Shown here: positions 10,931 to 21,902 of the stretch, in pieces | How positions within the stretch are numbered: the stretch's first letter is position 1 | Layout of the letters: each line of letters opens with the position of its first letter | Origin: Blastocystis hominis | Taxonomy: Eukaryota > Sar > Bigyra > Opalinata > Blastocystidae | DNA length: 64,000 nucleotides | Reading direction: 5' to 3' | Assembly (NCBI RefSeq): GCF_000151665.1 | Contig: NW_013171860.1 | Coordinates: 843,523-907,522, forward strand | Position numbers and translations under genes: made by a program | Notes under the pieces: generated by a model | The model's input: only the letters and a program-made list of their open reading frames with translations | What the model was told of the DNA's origin: nothing | Database searches by the model: none

Positions 10931-11276
10931 TTGGTTCCCCTGTAGGAATATCCGTTCCCCATCATTATGCCTTATGAGTACGAGATTTCTTTCGGCAAAA
11001 GAGCGTGGGAGTCGGTGTATATTCACGATTGCACGCATGCTTGGAATGACTGTTGAACATAGAAAACTGTTGGGCGATGTGAAAGAGGAAGAGCTTGTAG
11101 AGGCAGAAATCAACGAAAAGGATTATCAAATGATTGTGTTTGAGAGCCCAATGCTGGAGTTCATCAATGAGCAGCATTATCATGGACTGGCTCAGACAGG
11201 AGATATGGAAACGCCTGCAAAACTGAAGAAAGGAATGTCGGGAATAGCGACATGCTATGAAAAGGAATTGTTTTAG
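10219..11276 (+). CDS. DPH2: Diphthamide biosynthesis protein 2 (DPH2), possibly disrupted
   Basis: DPH2 is the DPH1 partner in the first step of diphthamide synthesis on elongation factor 2. The exons read: AKK|IALQFPDSMLSEAD (31-nt intron), ILGDTTVCPCCVDV (31- and 30-nt introns), VVHFGDACMS, then, after a break, IAIGTLSVYRYGE, KLANFPGMEGFVLIGCERSC, PYEYEISFGKRAW and the family's C-terminal signature SPMLEFINEQ...GLAQ...SGIATCYEKE. An intron at 10892-10945 contains a GTA microsatellite. Between 10655 and 10690 the frame meets TGA and I found no clean 30-nt intron; the variable middle of DPH2 is also unusually short. A second uncertain junction lies near 11010-11058. So either an unrecognised splice or a sequence error, or the gene is decaying. 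Stop TAG 11274-11276, directly before the TATTTGTT element. Confidence 0.75.
10892..10945 (+). repeat. (GTA)n microsatellite forming a DPH2 intron
   Basis: The 54-nt intron consists mostly of about ten GTA units and ends CCCCTGTAG. Confidence 0.8.
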
Positions 11277-11280
11277 CAAG

Positions 11281-11295
11281 TATTTGTTACAAACA
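11281..11295. terminator. Back-to-back poly(A) elements for two convergent genes
   Basis: TATTTGTTACAAACA: the plus strand reads TATTTGTT (11281-11288), serving DPH2, and the minus strand reads TGTTTGTA (11295-11288), serving the coiled-coil gene. Both implied cleavage points lie four bases before the respective element. Confidence 0.7.
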
Positions 11296-11299
11296 GGCG

Positions 11300-12550
11300 A
11301 TCTCTTTTGCTTACTACCTCGGTTTCGATCACTTTTCCCCTTCTTTGATTTCTTATATATCTTTTCAGGTCGTTGGAACACTGGCTCTTCTTCCTCCTTC
11401 TCTGTTGTCATTATTTTCGACCACTCATCTTTGAGCCAGTTCCACACATATTCAATGAACCAAACGATCGTGAATATTATCTTTCCCAGAATCGAACGAT
11501 TCTACAAAAATCACGATTACCAAATCATCTTCTACCATATTTCGAATCGCAGCCTGCGTACTGATGTACATTTCTCGAACTGGCTTTTCGTATCGGTCCT
11601 CAATCTGCGTAAGAATATATTGCTCTCTCTTCTTGAAGAAATTGACATAATCCTTTTTCATAGCAGTCAGTTCTTTCACATCGTAGTTCGCAATGAAATC
11701 TTCCTCTGTTTTCCGGATCATCTAGAAGATATCGACCCATTTCAGTACCATACATTCACTTCATCGATCTGCTTTTGCTGCAACATTGCATAATCAGAAT
11801 AAAGCTGGTTAATTGTACCTTGCTATCAGTAATACTGACATTCTACACTTACTAACTGAACGATTTTCTGCTCATTATTCCTGTATTCAATTTCAAGACG
11901 AAAGTACTCATCCTGTTCGGTCTTAGAGAGGGCATGCTGCTTCAGTTTCTGGACACTATTCTACGTGTTATCTCGTCCTGTCTAAAGTACATCAATTTCC
12001 TCAATATTGTTCGAGATAGACAAAGGCAAATCAGGACTCATCTCTGTCTGATCACGAAAACGATCAAAATCCTGGTTTCTGGAAACACCATTAGACATTT
12101 CAGGGAAAAAAGAACGAGGGTTTTGCTGTTTCTAGAACTAAGTGAAAAGAGTGAGGATGACAGTGTATTGATAAGAATTGAATAGGTCATTCGATTCTGG
12201 ATACCAATCCATCTAGTAATAATGCAGATATTCAAAACTCAACGGAATCTAACTTTTGTGTCGGTTTCTTTTTCTTTTTATCTTTACTGGTAGTTCTAGG
12301 AACAGCTATTGTAGGAATATCCGAGGAATCTTCAAGTCAGAGAGAGTAACACAACGAGACCATAATACTCCTCATCGACATCCTCATCCTCGTCTCCAAT
12401 CTCAATAGATCGATCATCCTTGCTCAGACTGGAGTGAATTTCATTTGAGGAGTCGTTGATGGAACTGATTTCATCGTTATAGGTTATGTCGTCAGAAGAT
12501 GTACTGATCTCCGGAATTGTATTTAGATATCTCGGAGACATCTTCAACAT
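11300..12550 (-). CDS. Coiled-coil protein with C-terminal membrane helix; stop made by polyadenylation
   Basis: Eight exons (12550-12361, 12329-12244, 12212-12162, 12131-11991, 11960-11853, 11822-11754, 11721-11521, 11480-11300) join to 1027 nt, which is 342 codons plus one T. That T (11300) is followed by four bases and then TGTTTGTA. Cleavage after it plus poly(A) gives UAA, whereas without this the frame runs on antisense through DPH2. The N-terminus is acidic and Ser-rich, with a Lys-rich patch (SKDKKKKKPTQK). Residues around 170-280 are predicted coiled coil (KLKQHALSKTEQDEYFRLEI; YSDYAMLQQKQIDEV). Near residue 285 a hydrophobic stretch IIFTIVWFIEYVWNWLKDEW may span or lie on a membrane, followed by a basic tail. 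Family not recognised. Introns are 30-41 nt. Confidence 0.75.
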
Positions 12551-12759
12551 TTAATTTGGAAATCGTGTAAAAGCTCATTGGTTTTTTATTCCAGCTTTTC
12601 AATATAATGGCAACGGGAAAGTTTGGATTTGATCGTGATTTTCCAACAACACGCCTTCATTTCGTAAAAGGTTTTTGTAAACTGTGTAGTCCTATCCAGT
12701 GCCGTAATTGATTGGACGCACTATTTTGGATGCTTACCCGTCTTTTATTTTTTCTTAAT
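12551..12759. promoter_or_regulatory. Divergent promoter region between coiled-coil gene and ALIX-like gene
   Basis: 209 bp between two divergent start codons. A short frame beginning MATGKFGFDRD (12608) has no continuation by splicing and is read as leader sequence. Confidence 0.4.
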
Positions 12760-15520
12760 ATGTATTCATCCATTCCTCTCAAGAACCCTTCTAAAGCGGA
12801 TATTTCATCTCGCCTTTTAAGTTATGCTAAAAAGAATCTATCTATTGTTCGTGTTTTGTACTCCCGTAATTGAATAGGACAGCAATCGAACTCTTAAGGA
12901 GTTACTTAAATCAGCCGAAGAAGGCAGGAAGCAATTAGTTAATCTTTCCTGCTATGAAAATGATATGTCGATATCAGAAACGATCGAGTATTACTGCTTT
13001 GTATCTCAAATTGTGGATTCTTTCCCGGTAGCCGAGGAATCTGTACACACGTACTTTTTACGCCTTATTTGTAGCCCGTTGGTATTCAGGTGAAGTGGAG
13101 TGATATCTACCGAAAGAATGCGACCTCTACATACAATTTTACATATGAAAAGGCTTGCGTCTTATTCAATATCGCTGCCCTTCACTCGCAAAAGGCGTTC
13201 AAGTTCACCTCGGTATCTCCTACCCATTTTAGATCTGATTTTTAGAGCATGGAGAGTCTGGGCGATATTCAGATTGTTATCAATGAGTACAAGGAGGCCG
13301 CTAATTGCTTCTTATATATTCGCCAGGTCCTGTTTTCTAGTTATGGTCAGGACAATAAAACATGGGATATGAGTGAAGCAGCTCTTTTAGGAGTATTGTT
13401 TCAGTTTTCGCTTCACAGCTAGTTTGAAAACTTTTGTCATGCGCTCTCGCAGCTAGCCGTAGCCAAGAAGGCGGATCTTTCTGGCACCAAGCCCTACGCC
13501 AAGTCTGCGATTCTGTTCGGCTGCCAGAAGATGTTCGACGATGCTGCTGCAGCTTTTGAATCCAGCAACGCTCCCAGCTCTAGCTGGGCGACTCTTTGTC
13601 ATATTCTGTCGGAGTTCTGTCTCGGCAATGCCTACTTGTACCTTGCTGAGTATGCAAAGCAGCGATTGGAAACCACCTCGACGGGCTGTGGCTTGCTGGT
13701 TGGCTTGGGTGCGGAGGCGGAGAAGGTTTTCCGAGCGATTTTGGAGAAGTACCGGAAGGCGCTCAGCAAGCCGCTGTCCGAAATGGCTACCGATCTTGTC
13801 CAGAAGTCGCACACCACGTATATCGAAGGCATGAAAGAGAATCGCGCTTATGTAGACCGAGGATTGGTTCTGTGATTGATAGCTCGAAGTCCAGACTCCC
13901 GTTAGCGACTTCCCGCAAGTGGAAGCCAAGATCCTTCACCCTCTGACCGAGCCGGATATCCCGAACATCGGACCTGGCAGCTTCGAGAAGATGGTGCCGC
14001 AGTATGTGGTGGATGCGCTGGCGCGGTATCACAGCTTCGCGCAGGGCGAGCTGGACAAACTGATCCAGTCCATCGAAGGATACAACAAGCAGCTGGAGCA
14101 GGTGAAGGAGAATCTGCACGTGGATAATGTTGTATGGGTTTCTGGCTTATGTGAACGGTAGATCTCCACGGCGAAGTCGAAGGCGGGTCTTCCGGAAGAA
14201 TACTGGGAGCAGATTCAGGACATTCAGGAGAAGGATGGCCTCCAGACGCTGTTCTCGAGGCTGCATTCGATGAATTCGAAGGCTTCGGCTGTGAAAACGA
14301 GCATGCAGGAGTTGCAGCAGGAACTGGGGGAGCTGCAGAAGCCGGGCAACCCTCCTCTTTCCTCTGCGCTCAGCCAGATCATGGTCGAGCTGAACAAGTT
14401 TATGGGGTATTTGGGCGAAGCGATGTCTGGAGAACAGAAGGTGAACGATCAAGTGCAGAAGGTAACGCAGAATCGCACTTATTTGGAGAGCTCTCGAGGT
14501 GATCTCGAGGCGCAGCTGCCTTCCGAAGATCTGTCCGGTAATGCTCAGGTAGCGCTCGAGCAGCTCCAGAAGGCCGTGGGCGAAATCGATAGCATTCTGC
14601 AGACGCGTAGGCAGAAAATCAACGAGCTGCTGGCGATGGAGAAGGATGACAGCAAGATTCGCGATGAGCTGATTCAAGAGAAGGGATCTGGTGATGAGCG
14701 TGGCATTTTCACTCGCAATTTCAATCTCATCAAGGACAAATTCCACGAGTTGGAGCTAAGCATGCAATGTCAGAACACCTATATTTCTGCTTTGCAGCAG
14801 CGATTCGAAGAGTTCAACATGGCTATGAAGAGCGAGCCTTCCTATATGCAGCGCCAGAGCGTGCTGATCAACATTTCTCGAACGATCGAGGCGTTCAACA
14901 ATGCTTCGAGCTTCATCGCCGAAGGCACTACGTTCTATGAGAAATTGGATGCCAACTACAAGCAACTGCGAGCCCGATTTGACGCGGAGAAAAAGTCTGC
15001 TTCTCCTGGCTTTGGCTCACCGAAGCGTTCCTTCCCTCCTGCGTCAGGATCCCCGCCACCTCAGGGTCCTGGAGGTAATTACTATGAGCAGAATGATTCG
15101 CAATTCCCTGCTTACCAGCCGCAGCCGCAGCCATATCAGCCACAGCCATATCAACCTCAGCAACCACAGCAACCTCAGCAACCTCAGCAACCACAGCAAC
15201 CTCAGCAACCTCAGCAGCCACAGCAACCTCAGCAACCTCAGCCATATCAGCCCCAGCCGCCTTTCCAGCCTCAATCCTATCAGCCACCTTTCCAGCCTCA
15301 GACCTATCAACCCCAGCCGCCCCAACAACCTCAGTTATATCAGCCTTATTCATATTATCAGCCCCCTCAGCAGCCTTATGCTCCTTATCCGTCTTCATAT
15401 CCTCAGAATGGTGTACCTGGCTATCAGTATGGAAACCCGGGAATGAAGCAGTGTAAATATTGTCAGCATGTAAATGACCCAAGTCAGACAAACTGCAACA
15501 CTTGTGGAAAGTTGTTATAA
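12760..15520 (+). CDS. ALIX/Bro1-domain protein with PQ-rich tail and C-terminal zinc ribbon
   Basis: Seven exons (12760-12846, 12878-13042, 13075-13212, 13246-13392, 13423-13851, 13883-14128, 14162-15520) give 856 residues. The N-terminal half is a BRO1 domain: IPLKNPSKADI at the start, YEKACVLFNIAALHSQ, and a helical solenoid ending LEVQTPV. PGSFEKMVPQYVVDALARYH opens the V-like coiled-coil region, as in ALIX and Bro1, which bind ESCRT-III and ubiquitinated cargo in multivesicular-body sorting. From about residue 690 the tail is Pro/Gln/Tyr-rich with many QPQQP units (15110-15400), as expected of a disordered adaptor tail. The last 25 residues form a CxxC-x(10)-CxxC zinc ribbon (CKYCQHVNDPSQTNCNTC), which is not part of canonical ALIX. 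Stop TAA 15518-15520; TGTTTGTT at 15536-15543. Confidence 0.9.
15110..15405 (+). repeat. Coding (CAGCCACAG-type) repeat for QPQ tract
   Basis: Imperfect CAACCTCAG/CAGCCACAG units encode QPQQPQ... and QPYQPQ... in the ALIX-like tail. Confidence 0.85.
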
Positions 15521-15544
15521 AATGTTATTGCTCTTTGTTTGTTT

Positions 15545-16026
15545 CAGTCTGTTTTGTAGGATGATGTCTTTGAGGAATACAAGAGTGTAACCGAGTACAA
15601 CCATTTGTAATTACTATAGGAGCGAAAGAAAGAGGATTGAAGGTGTATTTCTGTTGTAGGCACAGTTGCCTGAGTCAAAGAATGAATAAAAAGAGTTGTG
15701 CAAATTAGAAAGTCAGTTTTCTCAGAAGAGAGTAATCACATGGATTACTATAGTTGGACAGTTGAGGGATAACAGCCTAGTTGGTATGATATTTCAAACC
15801 TATGAACAATGTTTAAAAGAGACATACTAAACTAAGGAATTTGAAATGAATGCTTTGCTTTTTGTGTGTTTTGAAGTGTTTAAGAATCCTGACACCATTT
15901 TCAGGAAATGAACTTTAGACGAGAATTATCGTTTGCTGTTAATACTCCTGTCGGTCTCTTCTCTCAGCTACTTAGCTAGCCATTCTCTGTACACAAATCA
16001 TTTATTTTTGATATCCTTTGACTAGT
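15545..16026. other. Intergenic, no gene seen
   Basis: Short interrupted frames only; the 3' flank of the ALIX-like gene and the 5' flank of the small zinc-ribbon gene. Confidence 0.5.
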
Positions 16027-16429
16027 ATGGTGCTCCTAATAATACAAACTACGTAATTGCTATAAGATCGAGTACAATGGAATCGAACAACAAATTCGAG
16101 ATTTCAATTGCCGTGCCACCAAATTGGACAACCAAATTGATCCGAGTACGAATCCTCGAAAAGCGACTATCAAGAGAATACTGAGTTTAAAGACCTTGCA
16201 TAATGCGATTGACAAAAAGAGTGAAGACATAAGCTCAATCTATGAATCGATTACGATGGAACTTGATCAAATCTCACATTCGCTTTCTAGAAGCATATCC
16301 TCTTTGCATTCAAGTCTTAATCAGGCAAGAGCGCAGATTCGAGTCAATCCGAATGATAGATATTGCGAATGCGGAGTATGTACAACGAATCTAGCCCGCT
16401 GTCCTGCTTGCGGACGGCAGCAATTCTAG
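16027..16429 (+). CDS. Small coiled-coil protein with C-terminal Cys cluster
   Basis: The main exon is 16067-16429. I place the start at ATG 16027, joined by a 37-nt intron (16030-16066), which gives about 120 residues beginning M-IEYNGIEQQIRDF. The start is uncertain. The body is predicted helical (IEQQIRDFNCRATKLDNQ; ISSIYESITMELDQISHSL). The end reads RYCECGVCTTNLARCPACG, a CxCxxC-x(6)-CPxC cluster that resembles the last half of a RING finger or a zinc ribbon. Family not recognised. Stop TAG 16427-16429; TGTTTGTT at 16447-16454. Confidence 0.65.
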
Positions 16430-16603
16430 CAGTCGAAATGCTTCCCTGTTTGTTTCACAAAAGCAATAATAATAGACCTTGTTCAGAAAACCAACTCTGA
16501 AACCCCAGTTTCCCCGTTTCCTTCTTCCCAGTACCAAGTTTCTATACATTCTAGGGGTATGAAACCAATTTCATAGGAAATAATATATAGGTAAATCGGT
16601 AAA

Positions 16604-19600
16604 ATGAGCGATCAACCTGCACAAAGCACGAACGAGTTTACTATTGTGGTAAAAGGACCCAATGGCGAAAAGGTTGATATCAGTGTAACATCTTCTGACA
16701 CGGCAGCCTCGTTACGTGAAAGAATTATTGCTTTTTACAGCTTATCTGTGTATTCCAACTATCACTTCGAGATTGATACGAAACCTACTCGCACTCGACT
16801 TGACGAAGTGACTCCCTTCGGAGAAGTTGATGCTATCAAGAACAATGCTATTTTCAACTTAGTTTGCGACCAGTACACTACAACGGCAGCACGCGAGCAC
16901 ATCAAGCGGACCGTAGCGTTGGTAACTGACACGCTGCCGCTTATTATGCTCATGACGAAGAAACAGGTAGAAGATGTTCCTGAAAGCGTTTTGGCTTACG
17001 AGAACATTCTGAAGGCTTCGATGGAAGGAAAGGAGCCCACGGAGGACATGAAGCCGAAGGAGAGTTATCTCGACAAAGAGGCGATTGAGAAGGACCAGCA
17101 GTTCAAGAGCGAGATCGAGAAGCCGAAGTTCCCTATCCAATTCAACCTGGATTCCTTCACGAAGACGCACGCGCTGCTGAGCGAAAAGAAGGAATATCCT
17201 CTGTGCAGCATGCAGATGTCCGCCTACAACCCTCCGAGCTCCAATCGCCAGTTGATCGGCGACTTGGCCTATCTGCGCGTAGAGCCGTGTAGCCTCGTAC
17301 ATCGTAGATCGTAACGAAGGAGAACGCGGTGCTCCACATCACTTGCTGCACGAACGGCTTCTACGTGAGCCAGTCTTCCGATTCCGTGTTCAACGCGGCT
17401 GCGAGCGAGCAGCACTCCACGGTCTATTCGACGCTCTGCCACCTGCTGGTCGCGGTGTCCCCCGCGTTCGCCGCGTGGTACAAGCAGCACGTGGAGGAGG
17501 GCGATCGCACGGAGAAGTTCTCGCTGGAGGAGATCCTGGACTCGCTGCCCACCCTCGCGAGCAACACGATTCCCCCGCAGCACTGGTTCGCCTCCTCGCA
17601 GGACGACACCGTCAGTGTGGAGCTGCTGCATCAGGCCGCGCAGCTGCTGGCCGGCGAGACGCTTCCGTACCTCTCCTCGGACGTCACTCCCGCGCCGAAC
17701 TGGCTGCAGGAGTACAATCTGGTGAAGGACCAAGTGGACGCCGAGCTGCAGCCCTTCTACTCGTACAGTCTCGAGAACGAGTTCGCCGCGGCGGCCGTGC
17801 GCGGAGCGCGTCGCATCGTGGATGGTAGGCGCGGATCGCACGCGTTTTGTGTAGAGGCGCTGGTGGCGGAGCCCACGACGGGCGGATTGAAGACGTACCA
17901 GGTGGACGGGATCACGTTTACGCACATTGAGCCCTCGCTCGCCAACACGGGAGCGCGCGTTCTGGCCAACTACAGCGTGCTTGTAGGCGAGAGGGGAGGG
18001 AGCGAGACGTAGGGCGTGACGAATCTGAACACCGCGAACGTGCCCGAACTTCGCACGATCCTGATGGCGGTGGTGGACTACCGCGGCCGTCGCTTCCTCG
18101 CGCAGACGCCCGTTCCGGGTGTGGTGGAGGTGAGCGTCTGCGAGTGGAGCGAGCTGTAGAGACCCCTCGACGACCTGATGCTGAGCGGATCGTACGATAG
18201 TTGCGAGACGCTCTACAAGGACGAACGCGTGCAGCCGCAGCTCGCCGAGCTCGCCAAGAAGCTGCACTGGGCGACGTCCCAGCTGAACGTGAAGGCGACG
18301 CAGCCGCACAAGACGACGCGCGGCGCGTTCGAGGCCCCCGCCGCGAGCCAGCCCGTCGAGGTGAAGGAAAACGNNNNNNNNNNNNNNNNNNNNNNNNNNN
18401 NNNNNNNNNNNNNNNNNNNNNNNNNNNNNNNNNNNNNNNNNNNNNNNNNNNNNNNNNNNNNNNNNNNNNNNNNNNNNNNNNNNNNNNNNNNNNNNNNNNN
18501 NNNNNNNNNNNNNNNNNNNNNNNNNNNNNNNNNNNNNNNNNNNNNNNNNNNNNNNNNNNNNNNNNNNNNNNNNNNNNNNNNNNNNNNNNNNNNNNNNNNN
18601 NNNNNNNNNNNNNNNNGAGACGATCGTGAAGAACCTGCCCACGGCGTTCGACCCGAACGCGCTGACGCCGTTCTCGTACACGACGGTGTCCGCGGGGAAG
18701 GGCAAGGAGACGGACACCACGCTGGAGAACAACGTGATCATGCTGTCGAACTTCTTGGTGGGCCAGGTGCTGCCCGTGCTGCACACGCAGCTCCGCGAGA
18801 TGGCGCTGAACAACCAGGACAGCAGCAAGCTGGTGCAGCTGATGCACGCCTCGGGCGTGAACCTGCGCTATCTGGGCGAGCTGGCGACGCTCTGCGTCAA
18901 GGACTCGCTGGAAGCGGTGGACGCGGAGGACATGCACATTCTGCGTTCCTGCGAGCTGGAAATGGTCGCGCGCGCCGCGAAGCAGATGCTCACCGTGTTG
19001 CTGGCCGACGAGACCCTCGCAGCGGCGCCGGGCTACGTGGTGGCCGCGTTCTTGAACGCGCTGCTGGCCTCCAAGCGCGATTCGGAGATCCGTCTGGAGG
19101 GCATTCGCAAGAACCGCAAGGCGAAGTCCGGCTCGAAGGTGCCCGAGTCGATCGCGGTGCAGCTGGCTGTGAACGCGGTGACGCCTGCGGGCGTGTGGGA
19201 TCAGGTTTGGAAGCTGGTGGACGCGAAGTTCCTCTACTCGCTGAAGCTGTGGGGCGCGGAGCCGACGAGCGGCTTCGAGCCCACGGAGAGCGAGCGCGTG
19301 AAGCTGCTGCGCCGCGTGTGCTCCTTGATGGGCATCTGCGTGAGCAGCCGCGTGTACGATATGAGCGCGTCGTGTGTTCTGGCGCCTGAAGACGTGCTGT
19401 CGTTCGTGCCCCACGTGAAGTGCGGATTCAACTCGCTGCTGAGCAACGAATTGGTGCAGTCGCTGCAGCAGAGCGCGGTGTATCTGCAGCAAGGCTTCCT
19501 CTCCGAAGCGTTCCTGCAGAGCCGCCAGCTCGTTCTGAACACGGCCACGCTGTGCCAGAAGCTGCATCCCGTGGCGATCCGCGCGCTGAACATGATGGCC

Positions 19601-20183
19601 TCGATCCTCTTCATGCTGAAGGACTACGTCAACGCGGTCAAATACAACCGACTGGCGCTGAAATACACGCAGCGCGCCTATGGTGCGGACAGCATCGAGG
19701 CCGCCATCTGCCACAGCCAGCTTTCCGACGCTCTGGGCCACGCGGGAGCGCGCAATGAGTCGATTCTGCACGCGAAGGCGTGTCTGGACATCTACGTGAT
19801 GGCGTGCGGCGACGGCTCGGAGGAAATCGGGGAAGTCTACGCGAATCTGGGTCTGCAGTACGAAGAGCTCGTGTCCTATCAGAAGGCCATCGACTGCCTC
19901 GCCATCGCCGTGGACAGACTGGAGAAGAAGCACCCGCTCTATGTGCAGTGTGTGAAGGGACTGGCGCAGTGCTCTGCGTAGGGAGTGGACGGGGGATGCG
20001 ATGGAATGTAGATTGATGATGAAGTGGTCCGACGCGTGCAAGTATGAGCAGATGTACCAAGAGGTGGTCAAGGAGTCGGAGGAGAAGGAGAAGGAGACCC
20101 TGGTGAAGGAAAGCGAGGAACGGCTGAAGGAGTACAACCAGAAGCTGATGATGCAGATCTCCATGCGTAGTATTCTGGGTTAA
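16604..20183 (+). CDS. CLUH: Clustered mitochondria protein (CLUH/CLU1/TIF31 family), interrupted by assembly gap
   Basis: Exons 16604-17278, 17308-17824, 17855-17982, 18013-18129, 18160-19977 and 20012-20183, with introns of 29, 30, 30, 30 and 34 nt. The N-terminus is the ubiquitin-like CLU_N fold (FTIVVKGPNGEKVDISV). The CLU domain follows: GFYVSQSSDS, AAVRGARRIVDE, VTNLNTANVPELRTILMAVVDYRGRR and LSGSYDS. After the gap come the eIF3/p135-like helical part and TPR repeats (LNMMASILFMLKDYVNAVKY, YANLGLQYEELVSYQKAIDC), then a charged helical tail. CLUH binds mRNAs for mitochondrial proteins and keeps mitochondria dispersed; here it would serve mitochondrion-related organelles (inference). The gene is clearly GC-richer than its surroundings. 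The frames on the two sides of the N run differ, see findings. TGTTTGTT at 20197-20204. Confidence 0.93.
18374..18616. other. Assembly gap (243 N)
   Basis: A run of N inside the CLUH coding region; the length may be estimated or arbitrary. Confidence 1.
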
Positions 20184-20361
20184 ATGTTTAGTTGTGTGTT
20201 TGTTGACTAAGTGTGGAGTGAGTGATCGTTGGAAAGGTAGATTTGGATGGGTAAACAAAGATTCATTTGGATACTTATGACTTGAAAAGCTTCACCTAAT
20301 ATCGCTCATAATATTTTTATATTTATATAGCAGTATATCAAACAGTTTAAACACTCACAAT

Positions 20362-21853
20362 ATGTCGTGTGATATTGGTGTATATGGACTAAGCGTCATG
20401 GGAAGCAATCTTGCTCTGAACATTGCTTCCAAGGGCTTTAATGTAGCAGTATCAAACCGTTCTCCTGAGAGAGTAAGAATTAGGGATTGAATAGGACGTA
20501 GGTGCAAGAGTGCGAAACAAGAGCCAAAGAAGAAAATCTGGGAGATAAGGTTTTTGGGTCTCAGACTGTGCGTTTTTGATTTCCTGCATGATTTGTAGCC
20601 GAAAGAATTTTGTGAATCGCTGATCCGACCTCGCAAGATCATCATGTTGGTGAAGGCGGGCGCTCCCGTGGATAAAACCATCGAAAGCCTCGTTCCCTAC
20701 CTGGAGCCTGGCGACATCCTCATTGATGGCGGTAACGAGTGGTACGAGAAGAGCATCCAGCGAACTCGCAACCTCGAGGAGAAGGGCATTCTCTTCGTGT
20801 CCATGGGTGTGTCTGGAGGCGAGATCGGTGCCCGTCACGGTCCCTCGCTGATGCCTGGCGGTCGTAAGAGCGCCTACGAAGCCTTGGAGAATATTTTGAC
20901 CAAAATCGCCGCTCAAGTCGACAACGAAGCCTGCGTAACGTACATCGGTGGCGCGGGCTCTGGCAACTATGTGAAAATGGTGCACAACGGAATCGAATAC
21001 GGCGATATGGAGCTGATCGCGGAGGTGTATCATCTCTTGAAATCGGCGGGCTTCAGCAACCCGGAGATGAGTTCGATCTTCGCGGACTGGAACAAGAGCG
21101 AGCTGGAGAGCTACTTGATCGAGATCACGAGTCTGATTTTGGCGAAGCCGGACGAGCTGGTGGGCGAGGGCTATCTGATTGACCGCATTCTGGACGTTGC
21201 TGGAAGCAAAGGAACCGGCATGATGACCGTCAAGGAAGCCGCAGAGCGCGGCGTGTCGGCGCCGACGATCTCCTCTGCGCTGTTCGAACGCTACATTTCG
21301 GGCGAGAAGGACATGCGAATGCGCGCGGCGTCGCTGCTGCCGGGTCCCGCGTTCGACTGGGGAACCGTGGATCGCACGCAGCTGGTGTCGGATCTGAAGG
21401 ACGCGCTGTTCTGCTCGAAGATCGTGGCGTACGCGCAGGGCCTGGAGATCATCCGCCAGGCGTCGCTGACGTTCAATTGGGGCATCAATCTGGGCGAATG
21501 CGCGCGGATCTGGAAGGGCGGCTGCATCATTCGCGCGAAGATTCTCGATAAAATCCGCGGGGCGTTCGCGCAGGACGCCGGTTTGGAGAATCTGCTCCTC
21601 GATCCTGCGTTCGCAGATCAGTTAGTGAAGCGACAGCAGGCGTGGAGACGCATCGTGACGCTGGCAGCGGCGAGCGGCGTGTCGATTCCGGCGCTGACGG
21701 CGAGTTTGCAGTACTTCGATAGCTTCCGGTCGCAGAGATTGCCGACGAACATGATCCAGGCACAGCGCGATTTCTTTGGATCGCACACGTACGAGCGTGT
21801 GGATCAGCCGAGAGGCCAGTTCTATCATTGTCGTTGGACGAGTGAGCATGCTT
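20362..21853 (+). CDS. PGD: 6-phosphogluconate dehydrogenase; stop made by polyadenylation
   Basis: Exons 20362-20472, 20502-20567 and 20599-21853, with introns of 29 and 31 nt. The protein oxidises 6-phosphogluconate to ribulose-5-phosphate with NADP in the cytosolic pentose-phosphate pathway. Visible signatures: Rossmann motif IGVYGLSVMGSNLALN, ILIDGGNEWYEKS, the family signature MGVSGGEIGARHGPSLMPGG, catalytic HNGIEYGDMELI, and the C-terminal FFGSHTYERVD. The family ends shortly after this point. Here the frame shows no stop: the last codons are GAG CAT GCT, followed by T (21853), four bases, then TGTTTGTT (21858-21865). Exons total 1432 nt, 477 codons plus that T, so poly(A) addition gives UAA and a 477-residue enzyme of normal length. 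Without it, translation would read on to 21942 into the next gene. Confidence 0.95.
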
Positions 21854-21857
21854 TGCG

Positions 21858-21872
21858 TGTTTGTTACAAACA
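21858..21872. terminator. Poly(A) element of 6PGDH, near-palindromic
   Basis: TGTTTGTTACAAACA. The plus strand gives TGTTTGTT four bases after the implied cleavage point; the reverse strand also reads TGTTTGTA. Confidence 0.75.
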
Positions 21873-21902
21873 ATCGATTGCGTTTGGGGTGCTTTGCTGC
21901 CG

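Noticed and set aside
10965-11287. Extension of the coiled-coil protein by about 110 residues
   Set aside because: Antisense of the last DPH2 exon; translation should end at the poly(A)-made stop.
17269-20164. Long minus-strand frames (519 and 748 codons)
   Set aside because: Antisense of CLUH, Arg-rich, and bridged only by the N gap.
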